A stretch of 12,858 bases of DNA from Clostridia bacterium (GTDB taxonomy: Bacteria > Bacillota_A > Clostridia > Christensenellales > Borkfalkiaceae): assembly GCA_017456945.1 (NCBI GenBank), contig JAFTIK010000053.1, positions 1 through 12,858 of the forward strand. Direction: 5' to 3'. Below are positions 1-6,234 of this stretch, piece after piece. Numbering within the stretch: the stretch's first letter is position 1; each line of letters begins with the position of its first letter. The position numbers and the translations under genes are program-made. Under the pieces are notes generated by a model. It had not been told where the DNA came from. It saw only the letters and a list, made by a program, of their open reading frames with translations, and searched no databases.

Positions 1-376
1 TACCACCACGGAAAATTTCTGAAAAATAACAAGCGTAGTTTAGCGAAAAGGCGATAAGAGTAGCCAAAAATCTACCACCGTTATCAATGCCGTATTCAAA
101 GTATAATAAATTGTCAAGTTTACCGAACGGGTTAATGCCGTTGTTTAGCATACCTGGTAAATAGAACACAATAAAAAGTTGGAGCATAAGCGGAACACCC
201 CTTACGATCCAAACGATACACTTAAATATGTATTTTATCGGCTTGATTTTGCTCATTGTGAAAAAGGATATTATAAGTCCTAACGGCAAAGAGAAAATAA
301 GCGTTAAAAGGAATAAAAGACAAGTTACCCCAAAGCCTTCTAAAAGGCTTTGGGTAACGTAAATAAATTGTTGCAT
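1..376 (-). CDS. Polar amino-acid ABC transporter permease (partial, cut by window edge)
   Basis: Integral-membrane subunit of an amino-acid importer of the HisM/GlnP type, which forms the channel through the cytoplasmic membrane. Only the first 125 residues are in the window. It begins MQQFIYVTQSLLEGFGVT and shows hydrophobic segments at about residues 16-39, 50-70 and 100-115. The family-typical RGVPLMLQLF sits near the second segment, and the visible part ends at SEIFRGG, matching the family pattern AY-x-(S/A)-E-I-x-R-G-G. The cytoplasmic EAA loop that contacts the ATPase lies beyond the edge. The ATG at 374-376 is the first possible start, since stop codons lie just upstream in frame. No Shine-Dalgarno sequence precedes it. 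It starts 9 bp after the stop of the binding-protein gene, so translation is probably coupled. An ATPase gene is expected next, outside the window. Confidence 0.9.
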   Translation of the reverse strand, partial: MQQFIYVTQSLLEGFGVTCLLFLLTLIFSLPLGLIISFFTMSKIKPIKYIFKCIVWIVRGVPLMLQLFIVFYLPGMLNNGINPFGKLDNLLYFEYGIDNGGRFLATLIAFSLNYACYFSEIFRGG

Positions 377-385
377 TTTTGATTA

Positions 386-1204
386 TTAGATAAAGTTAGT
401 AATAACTACGTCTTGAAGACCGTATTTGGTTGCAATTTCCATTAAAACGCCCGTTTCTGCAAGCGCTTTAAGCATGGTGTTTACCTTTGCGGTAAGAAGA
501 CTTCCATTCTTAAATGCAATTCCGTAAAGTTCTTGCGCCATTTCAAGACCTTGGTTGATAGCAAGGTTAGCGTAGTTACCTTTGCCTGCGTTTGCTTTTG
601 CAAGAATAACGTCAACTACTGCGTAATCTGCAGTACCAGCCTTAACTTCTTTCAATGCGTCCATTTGAGAAGTAAGGGGCTTTTTGTTTACGTTTTCAAG
701 AGTGTCAACGAAGTCAACGGCAGCAGAACCTGCTTCGTATGCAACTGATTTGGTTGCAAATTGTTCTTTGCTTGAAAGGTCTGCAGTAGTGTTCAATCTA
801 ACGATACATTGAGCGTTGTACATATAGGGTTGAGTAAAGGAAACTATTTGATCTCTAGGGGTATCAACGCCGTCAATTTTATCAGAACTATTCATTGTGA
901 AGCCGTTCCATATGCAGTCGATAGCGCCACCGTTAAGTTCCATATATTTGTTAGACCATTCGATAGGCGTAAACTTTACGTCGTAGCCGAGAGTATTGAA
1001 CACTACGAGCGCAAGTTCGGTATCAAAGCCTTTCAAAACGCCGTTTTCTTTGTAGTTCATTGGCGAGTAAATGGTGTAACCAACGGTAATTCGTTTGGTA
1101 GTTACGTCAACGTATTCGTTTTTATCTTTTTTACAACCGGTCATGCAGAAGCACGCAGTCATAATAGACACGATACTTAAAATAAGTGCAATAAGTTTTT
1201 TCAT
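386..1204 (-). CDS. Amino-acid ABC transporter substrate-binding lipoprotein
   Basis: Extracytoplasmic solute-binding protein (SBP_bac_3, periplasmic-binding-protein type 2 fold) that captures an amino acid and delivers it to the permease encoded just downstream. The 272-residue length is normal for the family. The N-terminus is a lipoprotein signal: KK at 2-3, a hydrophobic core from about 4, and lipobox MTGC with Cys24. A second lipobox-like MTAC ends at Cys18. The mature domain starts around residue 38 (RITVGYTIYSPMNY) and carries the typical GFDTELA (59-65), a G-x-D-C-I-W-N-G stretch near 93-101, FTQPYMYN, an IVR strand that usually supplies the arginine for the substrate carboxylate, and DYAVVD. 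The exact amino acid cannot be read from sequence. The start is supported by AGGAG 10 bp upstream. Transcription is from the promoter at 1265-1293. Confidence 0.92.
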   Translation of the reverse strand: MKKLIALILSIVSIMTACFCMTGCKKDKNEYVDVTTKRITVGYTIYSPMNYKENGVLKGFDTELALVVFNTLGYDVKFTPIEWSNKYMELNGGAIDCIWNGFTMNSSDKIDGVDTPRDQIVSFTQPYMYNAQCIVRLNTTADLSSKEQFATKSVAYEAGSAAVDFVDTLENVNKKPLTSQMDALKEVKAGTADYAVVDVILAKANAGKGNYANLAINQGLEMAQELYGIAFKNGSLLTAKVNTMLKALAETGVLMEIATKYGLQDVVITNFI

Positions 1205-1232
1205 GTGAGTATTTCTCCTATATAAAAATTTT

Positions 1233-1258
1233 ACTTTATCGCTTTACCGTAGTAAAGT
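1233..1258. promoter_or_regulatory. Operator-like nested inverted repeat at start of importer transcript
   Basis: CTTTAC-CGTA-GTAAAG (1242-1257) is a perfect 6-bp inverted repeat with a 4-bp centre. A wider pair, ACTTTA (1233-1238) and TAAAGT (1253-1258), overlaps it. The block begins at the predicted +1 (about 1258) of the minus-strand amino-acid importer transcript, where a repressor would block transcription. It could instead form a short hairpin in the 5' leader. I cannot name the regulator. Confidence 0.45.
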
Positions 1259-1264
1259 GATAAT

Positions 1265-1293
1265 ATTATACATTATAATTTAAATAATGTAAA
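1265..1293 (-). promoter_or_regulatory. Sigma-A promoter of the amino-acid importer operon
   Basis: On the minus strand the -35 is TTTACA (1288-1293), the spacer is 17 bp and the -10 is a perfect TATAAT (1265-1270). A second TATAAT at 1272-1277 has poorer spacing. The leader is about 55 nt long and contains the AGGAG for the lipoprotein gene. Confidence 0.8.
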
Positions 1294-1334
1294 GCAAATA
1301 ATAGCAAAAACTTAAAATTTTTATTTTTAAAATG

Positions 1335-1361
1335 AAAAAGAGCGACAATGCGCTCTTTTTT
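1335..1361 (-). terminator. Rho-independent terminator after the membrane beta-propeller gene
   Basis: GAGCG-N6-CGCTC stem extended by A/T pairs, flanked by A runs on one side and T runs on the other, starting right after the TAG stop at 1363-1365. It terminates leftward transcription and shields the importer promoter from read-through. The T run on the opposite strand means it could also act bidirectionally. Confidence 0.8.
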
Positions 1362-1362
1362 G

Positions 1363-2394
1363 CTATTTCATTTTGGTTAGGTCGGTTTTATAAATCCATT
1401 TTCCACCCGTAAATTTACCGAATATGTATTTATTACTTGCAGATTCCGAGTGCACGTAGAGTTTGCCGTTCACGAAAGCCATTTCTTCACTCATTGGCGG
1501 AAGTTTATAGTCTTTTATTAGACTTGCGCTATCCAACGAATAAAGGGGCAAATTATGACCTAACAAGGTAATATCCGATTCGCGATTAAGAGAGAGTTCG
1601 TCGTACTCTAAAATATGTGAAAAAGATAAGCCCCACGAAGTAGATAGGTAAATCTTGCCGTCGTTAAGGGTAAGCCCCTGAACGTGAGAAGGCATTGAAT
1701 AGGCTTTAACGGGGGTGGGGTTAATTCCTAGTTCTGCGCTATCGTCTATTTGGTATTCTATAGCGAGCGCCGTGTTTTTATCTCCTGCAGTAGTGGTAAT
1801 TTTGTGGCTAGGCAAAGTAGGGTAATCGCCTGCGCGGTAAAACTCGCCCGTAATAAGTCTGCCGTCCACCACGGTTACGAAAGCGTTACCTATGTAGTCG
1901 TTTTGGTTGGCGTATAAAGAAAATTTACCAACGTAGTCTAGTTTAGTACCGCTTTTAGCCGTTATAAGTTGCTCGTAACTGTAAACGTATAAACAGCAAT
2001 CTTCGCCACCCGTAACGTAAAGATATTTATCAGAACAAGCAACGCCACCGCCGTGACCTTTGTAAGTTTTGCCGTCGGGCAAGCCGAGTGTGAATTTCTT
2101 TAACAGTTTACCAGACCTACTTACTACGTACACGGGGGAAGCCGAGTGGTCGGTCATATACCCCGACATAATAAAGGTATCGGTTTTTTGGTCGTAGTGA
2201 AAGCCTTGCGGAACGTATCCGTCGTTAATTTCAGGAATTATAAAGGCTTTTTGGCTTGCCTTATAATAAGCGTTAACGGGTAAGCGAAAATATAAAATCG
2301 CGCCACCTAAAACAACGCCAAGCCCAACGATTATGCTAGAAAAAATAATCGTTAGTTTTACCCAAAGTTTAAGTTTCTTTTTGGTTTTTTCCAT
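1363..2394 (-). CDS. Membrane-anchored beta-propeller-like protein of unknown function
   Basis: I do not recognise a named family. The 343-residue protein starts with a lysine-rich cytoplasmic tail (EKTKKKLKLWVK) and one hydrophobic segment at about 14-36. About 300 soluble residues follow, which should lie outside the membrane because the positive charges precede the helix. The soluble part has repeated strand-turn units of the kind found in beta-propellers: PQGFHYDQKTDTFIMSGY, a DKYLYVTGG stretch, HVQGLTLNDGKIYLSTS, and EEMAFVNGKLYVHSES, each pairing a short display strand with a YL/YV strand. Adjacent cysteines occur in GGEDCCLYVY. No catalytic motif is evident; a sensing, binding or lactonase/esterase-like role is possible but unproven. 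It is a single-gene unit with its own promoter and terminator. The start is supported by a weak AGG about 11 bp upstream. Confidence 0.7.
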   Translation of the reverse strand: MEKTKKKLKLWVKLTIIFSSIIVGLGVVLGGAILYFRLPVNAYYKASQKAFIIPEINDGYVPQGFHYDQKTDTFIMSGYMTDHSASPVYVVSRSGKLLKKFTLGLPDGKTYKGHGGGVACSDKYLYVTGGEDCCLYVYSYEQLITAKSGTKLDYVGKFSLYANQNDYIGNAFVTVVDGRLITGEFYRAGDYPTLPSHKITTTAGDKNTALAIEYQIDDSAELGINPTPVKAYSMPSHVQGLTLNDGKIYLSTSWGLSFSHILEYDELSLNRESDITLLGHNLPLYSLDSASLIKDYKLPPMSEEMAFVNGKLYVHSESASNKYIFGKFTGGKWIYKTDLTKMK

Positions 2395-2427
2395 AATTTT
2401 TTTACCTATATTATTTATATATATAAT

Positions 2428-2456
2428 ATTGTATAAGAAAATGCAAAAAAAGTCAA
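2428..2456 (-). promoter_or_regulatory. Sigma-A promoter of the membrane beta-propeller gene
   Basis: Minus-strand -35 TTGACT (2451-2456), 17-bp spacer, -10 TACAAT (2428-2433). It lies just downstream of the PFOR terminator, so this gene is transcribed independently of PFOR. Confidence 0.75.
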
Positions 2457-2472
2457 CGGCAAACGAAAATAA

Positions 2473-2498
2473 AAAAGGCGCTCGAACGAGCGCCTTTT
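2473..2498 (-). terminator. Rho-independent terminator of the PFOR gene
   Basis: A 26-bp block, AAAAGGCGCTCG / CGAGCGCCTTTT, forms a strong GC-rich hairpin. On the minus strand it is followed by a run of Ts. It sits about 20 bp after the PFOR stop codon at 2517-2519. Confidence 0.9.
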
Positions 2499-2516
2499 AA
2501 GTTTTAAGCGTTAGGC

Positions 2517-5500
2517 TTATTTATCAGCCAAGTTTTTGTAAGTTTGCAATCTTACCTTACTGTCTTCTTCAGTCTTAACGAAGAGTTGTTCAGCAAGTTC
2601 GGGGCGAGCCTTCATAAGCGAAGCGTATCTAGTTTCGCCGAGCAAGAAGGACTTGTAGTCGCCGGTCGGTTCTTTAGAATCGAGCGTGAACGGGTTCTTA
2701 CCTGTGTCAAGATTTTCAGGGTTGTAACGGTAGAGTTGCCAGTAACCGCAATCAACAGCCTTCTTTTCTTCGTCTTGCGACTTGGTCATGTTGATGCCGT
2801 GGTTAATACAGGGCGCGTAGCAGATGATGAGTGACGGACCGTCGTATTTTTCTGCTTCGATAAGCGCGTTCATAAGTTGTTGTTTGTTAGAGCCCATTGA
2901 GCATTGAGCAACGTAAACGTAGCCGTAACTCATAGCCATCATACCAAGGTCTTTCTTCTTAATTCTCTTGCCAGCGGCAGCGAATTTAGCAACCGAACCG
3001 GTAGGCGTAGATTTACTTGCTTGTCCACCCGTGTTAGAGTAAACTTCGGTATCGAGAACGAGAACGTTAACGTTTTCACCGCTAGCGAGAACGTGGTCTA
3101 ATCCACCGTAGCCGATATCGTAAGCCCAGCCGTCGCCACCGAAAATCCAGATAGACGGTTTAACTAGACAATCAAGGTTGCCCTTAACGTAATCTAATCC
3201 GTCGGCAGTTTCAGTAGCCATAGCCTTCTTAACGAGTTCACTTGCAACCTTAGATTTTTCAGCGTCTTCTTTATCAGCAAGCCATGCTTCGAAAGCAGTT
3301 TTGGTTTCAGCGGAAACTTTATCCATAGCGGCTTTCATATCTTCTTCGATTTTAGCGCGACGAGCCTTCATAGCAAGGTTCATACCGTAACCGAATTCAG
3401 CGTTATCTTCAAACAAGCTGTTAGCCCATGCAGGACCGCGACCTTCTTTGTTGGTGGTGTAAGGACAGGTAGGAGCAGAACCACCGTAGATTGAAGAACA
3501 ACCGGTAGCGTTTGCAACTATCATTCTGTCGCCGAAGAGTTGGGTAACAACCTTAACGTAAGGCGTTTCACCGCAACCAGCGCAAGCGCCCGAGAACTCG
3601 AACAAGGGTTTAGAGAACTGGCTACCTTTAACGGTAGATTTCTTGCAACCGGGGCAAGCCGAAACGTCAACTTCAGGAAGAGTTTCGCTATATTCGTAGT
3701 TAACCTTTTCGCTTTCAACGATACTTCCGAGCGGAACCATAGTAAGAGCCTTTTCTTTAGCGGGGCAGATGTCTGCGCAAACTCCGCAACCCATACAGTC
3801 CAACGGAGAAACTTGCATTCTGTATTCGTAACCCTTGTTGCCGATCATAGCCTTGGTAACGAAAGATGCGGGTTTGTTTTCACCTTCTTTAACGATAGCA
3901 GGTCTGATACATGCGTGCGGACAAACGAACGCGCATTGGTTACATTGAATACACTTGCTTTCATCCCACTTAGGAACGAGAACTGCTACGCCACGCTTTT
4001 CGTACTTGGTAGTACCGGTGGGAACTGACCCGTCTGTATTAAACGCAGAAGAAGGAAGTTTGTCGCCTTCAAGTTTAAGAATGGGGTTAACGATTTCTTT
4101 AAAGTATTTATTGTCTGCAACGTCAGCCATGGGCGCGCCCGTGGTAGCCGTCTTCCAAGAAGCAGGAACGTCAATCTTAACGAGATTTGCTTCTGCAGAG
4201 TCGATAGCGTTGTAGTTCATTTGAACGATAGCGTCGCCTTTCTTTGCGAAAGACTTGTAAGCCATCTTCTTCATATATTCTACAGCCTGATCGTAGGGGA
4301 TAATGTTAGCAACCTTGAAGAACGCCGACTGCAAAATGGTGTTTGTTCTACCACGAAGACCGAGTTCAGCGGCAATCTTGATAGCGTCGATAACGTAAAG
4401 GTTGATATTTTTGTTAGCAATGTCGTTCTTAACTGCTGCGGGAAGAACTTCTTCGAGTTCAGCAACCGTTTTAGCAGAAGTGTTGAACAAGAAAGTACCG
4501 TTTTCCTTAATGTCGCCCGTCATATTGTAACGAGTGATGTAAGAGGGGTTAGAGCATTGAACGAGGTCTGCTGCGTCGATAAGGTAAGCAGACTGAATAG
4601 GCGTGTCACCAAATCTTAAATGGGAAACGGTGATACCACCAGACTTTTTAGAGTCGTAGAAGAAGTAACCTTGAACGTACTTGTCGGTGTGGTCGCCGAT
4701 AATCTTAATAGAGTTCTTGTTAGCGCCAACCGTACCGTCAGAGCCAAGACCCCAGAACTTACAAGAAATAGTGCCCTTGGGCGCAGCGTCGTACTTTTCA
4801 GAGAAATCCAAAGAAGTGTTGGTAAGGTCGTCGTAGATACCTACCGTGAAGTGGTTTTTGGGTTGATCTTTTTCAAGGTTCTTATATACCGAGTAAATCA
4901 TAGACGGATTGAATTCTTTGCTACCCAAACCGTATCTACCGCCAACTACGATAATATCGTCCATACCCTTTTCTTTAAGAGCAGAACATACGTCGAGATA
5001 CAAGGGTTCGCCGAGCGAGCCTGCTTCTTTAGTTCTGTCGAGAACGGCAATCTTCTTAACGGTCTTGGGAAGAGCGTCGATAAACGCGTCGATAGCGAAC
5101 GGACGGTAAAGTCTAACTTTCAAAAGACCAACTTTAGCGCCTTCGGCGTTCATCTTATTGATAGTTTCTTCAACTGCGTCTGCACCGCTACCCATAAGAA
5201 TAACGATATTTTCAGCGTTAGCGTCGCCAACGTAATCGAACAAGTGGTAATTTCTGCCCGTGAGTTTGTTAACCTTGTCCATCATTTCTTGAACGATAGC
5301 AGGGGTTGCTTCGTAGTACTTGTTAGCAGTTTCTCTGTTTTGGAAGTAGATGTCAGAGTTCTGCGCAGTACCCTTTTGAACGGGGTGTTCGGGGTTGAGC
5401 GCGCGAGCGCGGAAGTCTTCGATATCTTTCATATCTACGAGCGCTTTCATGTCTTCGTAGTCGATAACGTCTATTTTAGATACTTCGTGGCTGGTTCTAA

Positions 5501-6014
5501 AACCGTCGAAGAAGTGTAAGAACGGAACTTTTGCTTTTAAGGTTGCAAGGTGAGAAACCAAAGCAAGGTCCATAACTTCTTGAACGGAGTTACTTGCTAT
5601 CATAGCAAAGCCCGTTTGACGGCACGCCATAACGTCTGCGTGATCGCCGAAGATGTTAAGCGAGTGAGCAGCGAGCGCTCTTGCGCTTACGTGGAAAACC
5701 GTGGGAAGAAGTTCGCCCGCGATTTTGTACATGTTGGGAATCATCAAAAGCAAACCTTGGCTTGCGGTATAAGTGGTGGTCAATGCGCCTGCGGTAAGCG
5801 AGCCGTGAACTGCGCCTGCTGCGCCTGCTTCAGATTGCATTTCTGCAAGGCGAAGGGGTTGACCAAACATGTTAAGTCTGCCGGTTGCCGACCATTCGTC
5901 AGCAACTTCTGCCATGGGGGAAGACGGGGTTATCGGGTAGATAGCCGCAACTTCCGAAAAGGCGTAGGCAACGTGACTGGCGGCGGTATTGCCGTCGATT
6001 GTCAATTTTTTCAT
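2517..6014 (-). CDS. nifJ: Pyruvate:ferredoxin (flavodoxin) oxidoreductase, single chain
   Basis: Cytoplasmic enzyme that oxidatively decarboxylates pyruvate with CoA to acetyl-CoA and CO2 and passes the electrons to ferredoxin, the central step of clostridial fermentation. At 1165 residues it is the usual length for the clostridial form and lacks the long C-terminal extension of the Desulfovibrio africanus enzyme. Active-site residues are in place: YPITPSS with Thr29, Glu62 for thiamine activation, and Arg112 in VSARALAAH for pyruvate. Two [4Fe-4S] ferredoxin motifs follow: C688-C691-C694-C698 and C740-C743-C746-C750, each ending in CP. The proximal cluster ligands are C811, C814 (GACAGCG), C839 (ATGCSS) and about C1069 (YAPC). 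The thiamine diphosphate motif starts at GGDGW (959-963) and continues to SNTGGQ. The ATG is preceded by GGAGG 10 bp upstream. It is a one-gene unit with a consensus Rex operator over its promoter. Confidence 0.97.
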   Translation of the reverse strand: MKKLTIDGNTAASHVAYAFSEVAAIYPITPSSPMAEVADEWSATGRLNMFGQPLRLAEMQSEAGAAGAVHGSLTAGALTTTYTASQGLLLMIPNMYKIAGELLPTVFHVSARALAAHSLNIFGDHADVMACRQTGFAMIASNSVQEVMDLALVSHLATLKAKVPFLHFFDGFRTSHEVSKIDVIDYEDMKALVDMKDIEDFRARALNPEHPVQKGTAQNSDIYFQNRETANKYYEATPAIVQEMMDKVNKLTGRNYHLFDYVGDANAENIVILMGSGADAVEETINKMNAEGAKVGLLKVRLYRPFAIDAFIDALPKTVKKIAVLDRTKEAGSLGEPLYLDVCSALKEKGMDDIIVVGGRYGLGSKEFNPSMIYSVYKNLEKDQPKNHFTVGIYDDLTNTSLDFSEKYDAAPKGTISCKFWGLGSDGTVGANKNSIKIIGDHTDKYVQGYFFYDSKKSGGITVSHLRFGDTPIQSAYLIDAADLVQCSNPSYITRYNMTGDIKENGTFLFNTSAKTVAELEEVLPAAVKNDIANKNINLYVIDAIKIAAELGLRGRTNTILQSAFFKVANIIPYDQAVEYMKKMAYKSFAKKGDAIVQMNYNAIDSAEANLVKIDVPASWKTATTGAPMADVADNKYFKEIVNPILKLEGDKLPSSAFNTDGSVPTGTTKYEKRGVAVLVPKWDESKCIQCNQCAFVCPHACIRPAIVKEGENKPASFVTKAMIGNKGYEYRMQVSPLDCMGCGVCADICPAKEKALTMVPLGSIVESEKVNYEYSETLPEVDVSACPGCKKSTVKGSQFSKPLFEFSGACAGCGETPYVKVVTQLFGDRMIVANATGCSSIYGGSAPTCPYTTNKEGRGPAWANSLFEDNAEFGYGMNLAMKARRAKIEEDMKAAMDKVSAETKTAFEAWLADKEDAEKSKVASELVKKAMATETADGLDYVKGNLDCLVKPSIWIFGGDGWAYDIGYGGLDHVLASGENVNVLVLDTEVYSNTGGQASKSTPTGSVAKFAAAGKRIKKKDLGMMAMSYGYVYVAQCSMGSNKQQLMNALIEAEKYDGPSLIICYAPCINHGINMTKSQDEEKKAVDCGYWQLYRYNPENLDTGKNPFTLDSKEPTGDYKSFLLGETRYASLMKARPELAEQLFVKTEEDSKVRLQTYKNLADK

Positions 6015-6041
6015 TATTTTAAGTCCTCCGTATATGATTAC

Positions 6042-6059
6042 TTGTTAATAGTTTAACAA
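6042..6059. promoter_or_regulatory. Rex operator in front of PFOR
   Basis: TTGTTAATAGTTTAACAA is a perfect 7-4-7 inverted repeat that matches the TTGTTAA-N4-TTAACAA consensus described for Rex in Clostridia. Rex is the repressor released from DNA at high NADH/NAD+. The site starts 4 bp downstream of the PFOR -10 and covers the predicted +1 (about 6057), a classic repression position. The match is seen directly; that Rex is the binding protein is inference, as no rex gene is in the window. Confidence 0.8.
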
Positions 6060-6067
6060 AACTATTA
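6046..6067. repeat. Second palindrome overlapping the Rex site and PFOR -10
   Basis: TAATAGTTT (6046-6054) and AAACTATTA (6059-6067) form a perfect 9-bp inverted repeat around a 4-bp centre. It is shifted against the Rex palindrome and covers most of the PFOR -10. A third AAACTATTA copy lies at 6129-6137. It may be an independent operator or a by-product of the Rex sequence plus the TATAAT box. Confidence 0.6.
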
Positions 6068-6092
6068 TACATATTAAATTTAGAATAGTCAA
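6064..6092 (-). promoter_or_regulatory. Sigma-A promoter of the PFOR gene
   Basis: Minus-strand -35 TTGACT (6087-6092), 17-bp spacer, perfect -10 TATAAT (6064-6069). This near-consensus promoter suits a very highly expressed enzyme. The leader is about 43 nt and contains a GGAGG ribosome binding site at 6025-6029. Confidence 0.85.
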
Positions 6093-6107
6093 CGCAAAAG
6101 GGAAAAA

Positions 6108-6133
6108 AGTTTAGGAATTTTTTTTACTAAACT
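6108..6133. repeat. AT-rich inverted repeat upstream of the PFOR promoter
   Basis: AGTTTAG (6108-6114) and CTAAACT (6127-6133) are perfect inverted copies separated by 12 bp, upstream of the PFOR -35. The right arm overlaps a degenerate Rex-like site, TTACTAA-ACTA-TTACTAA (6124-6141). The role is unknown: possibly an accessory regulator site between the two divergent promoters. Confidence 0.35.
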
Positions 6134-6175
6134 ATTACTAATTTTGCCTTAACGGATAAATTCTGTAAAATTTTC

Positions 6176-6204
6176 TTGTAAAAAATTATTCGTTGTGGTA
6201 AAAT
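6176..6204 (+). promoter_or_regulatory. Promoter of the ecfA1-ecfA2-ecfT-truA-rmuC operon
   Basis: Plus-strand -35 TTGTAA (6176-6181), 17-bp spacer, -10 TAAAAT (6199-6204) with an extended-10 TGG directly before it. Transcription should start near 6211. The leader carries GGAG at 6225-6228, 6 bp before the ecfA1 ATG. It is weaker than the divergent PFOR promoter. Confidence 0.6.
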
Positions 6205-6234
6205 AATCAACAAGAACTTTTTGCGGAGAAAACA

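Noticed and set aside
1205..1362. Riboswitch or T-box leader in front of the amino-acid importer
   Set aside because: The predicted leader is only about 55 nt and has no T-box sequence or terminator/antiterminator pair; a simple operator fits better.
4620..5519. Long open frame (299 codons) on the plus strand inside PFOR
   Set aside because: It lies antisense to a complete PFOR gene with all catalytic residues. Its protein has no recognisable motif, and it follows from the biased codon use of a highly expressed gene. The other plus-strand frames between 2544 and 6056 are of the same kind.
6108..6133. The AGTTTAG/CTAAACT repeat plus T run as a terminator
   Set aside because: The stem has only two GC pairs, the loop is 12 nt, and no leftward gene ends here: the region lies between two divergent promoters.
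6144..6171. Alternative ecfA1 promoter TTGCCT / TAAAAT
   Set aside because: The spacer is 16 bp and there is no proper extended -10; the pair at 6176-6204 has a 17-bp spacer and a TGG extension and lies closer to the gene.
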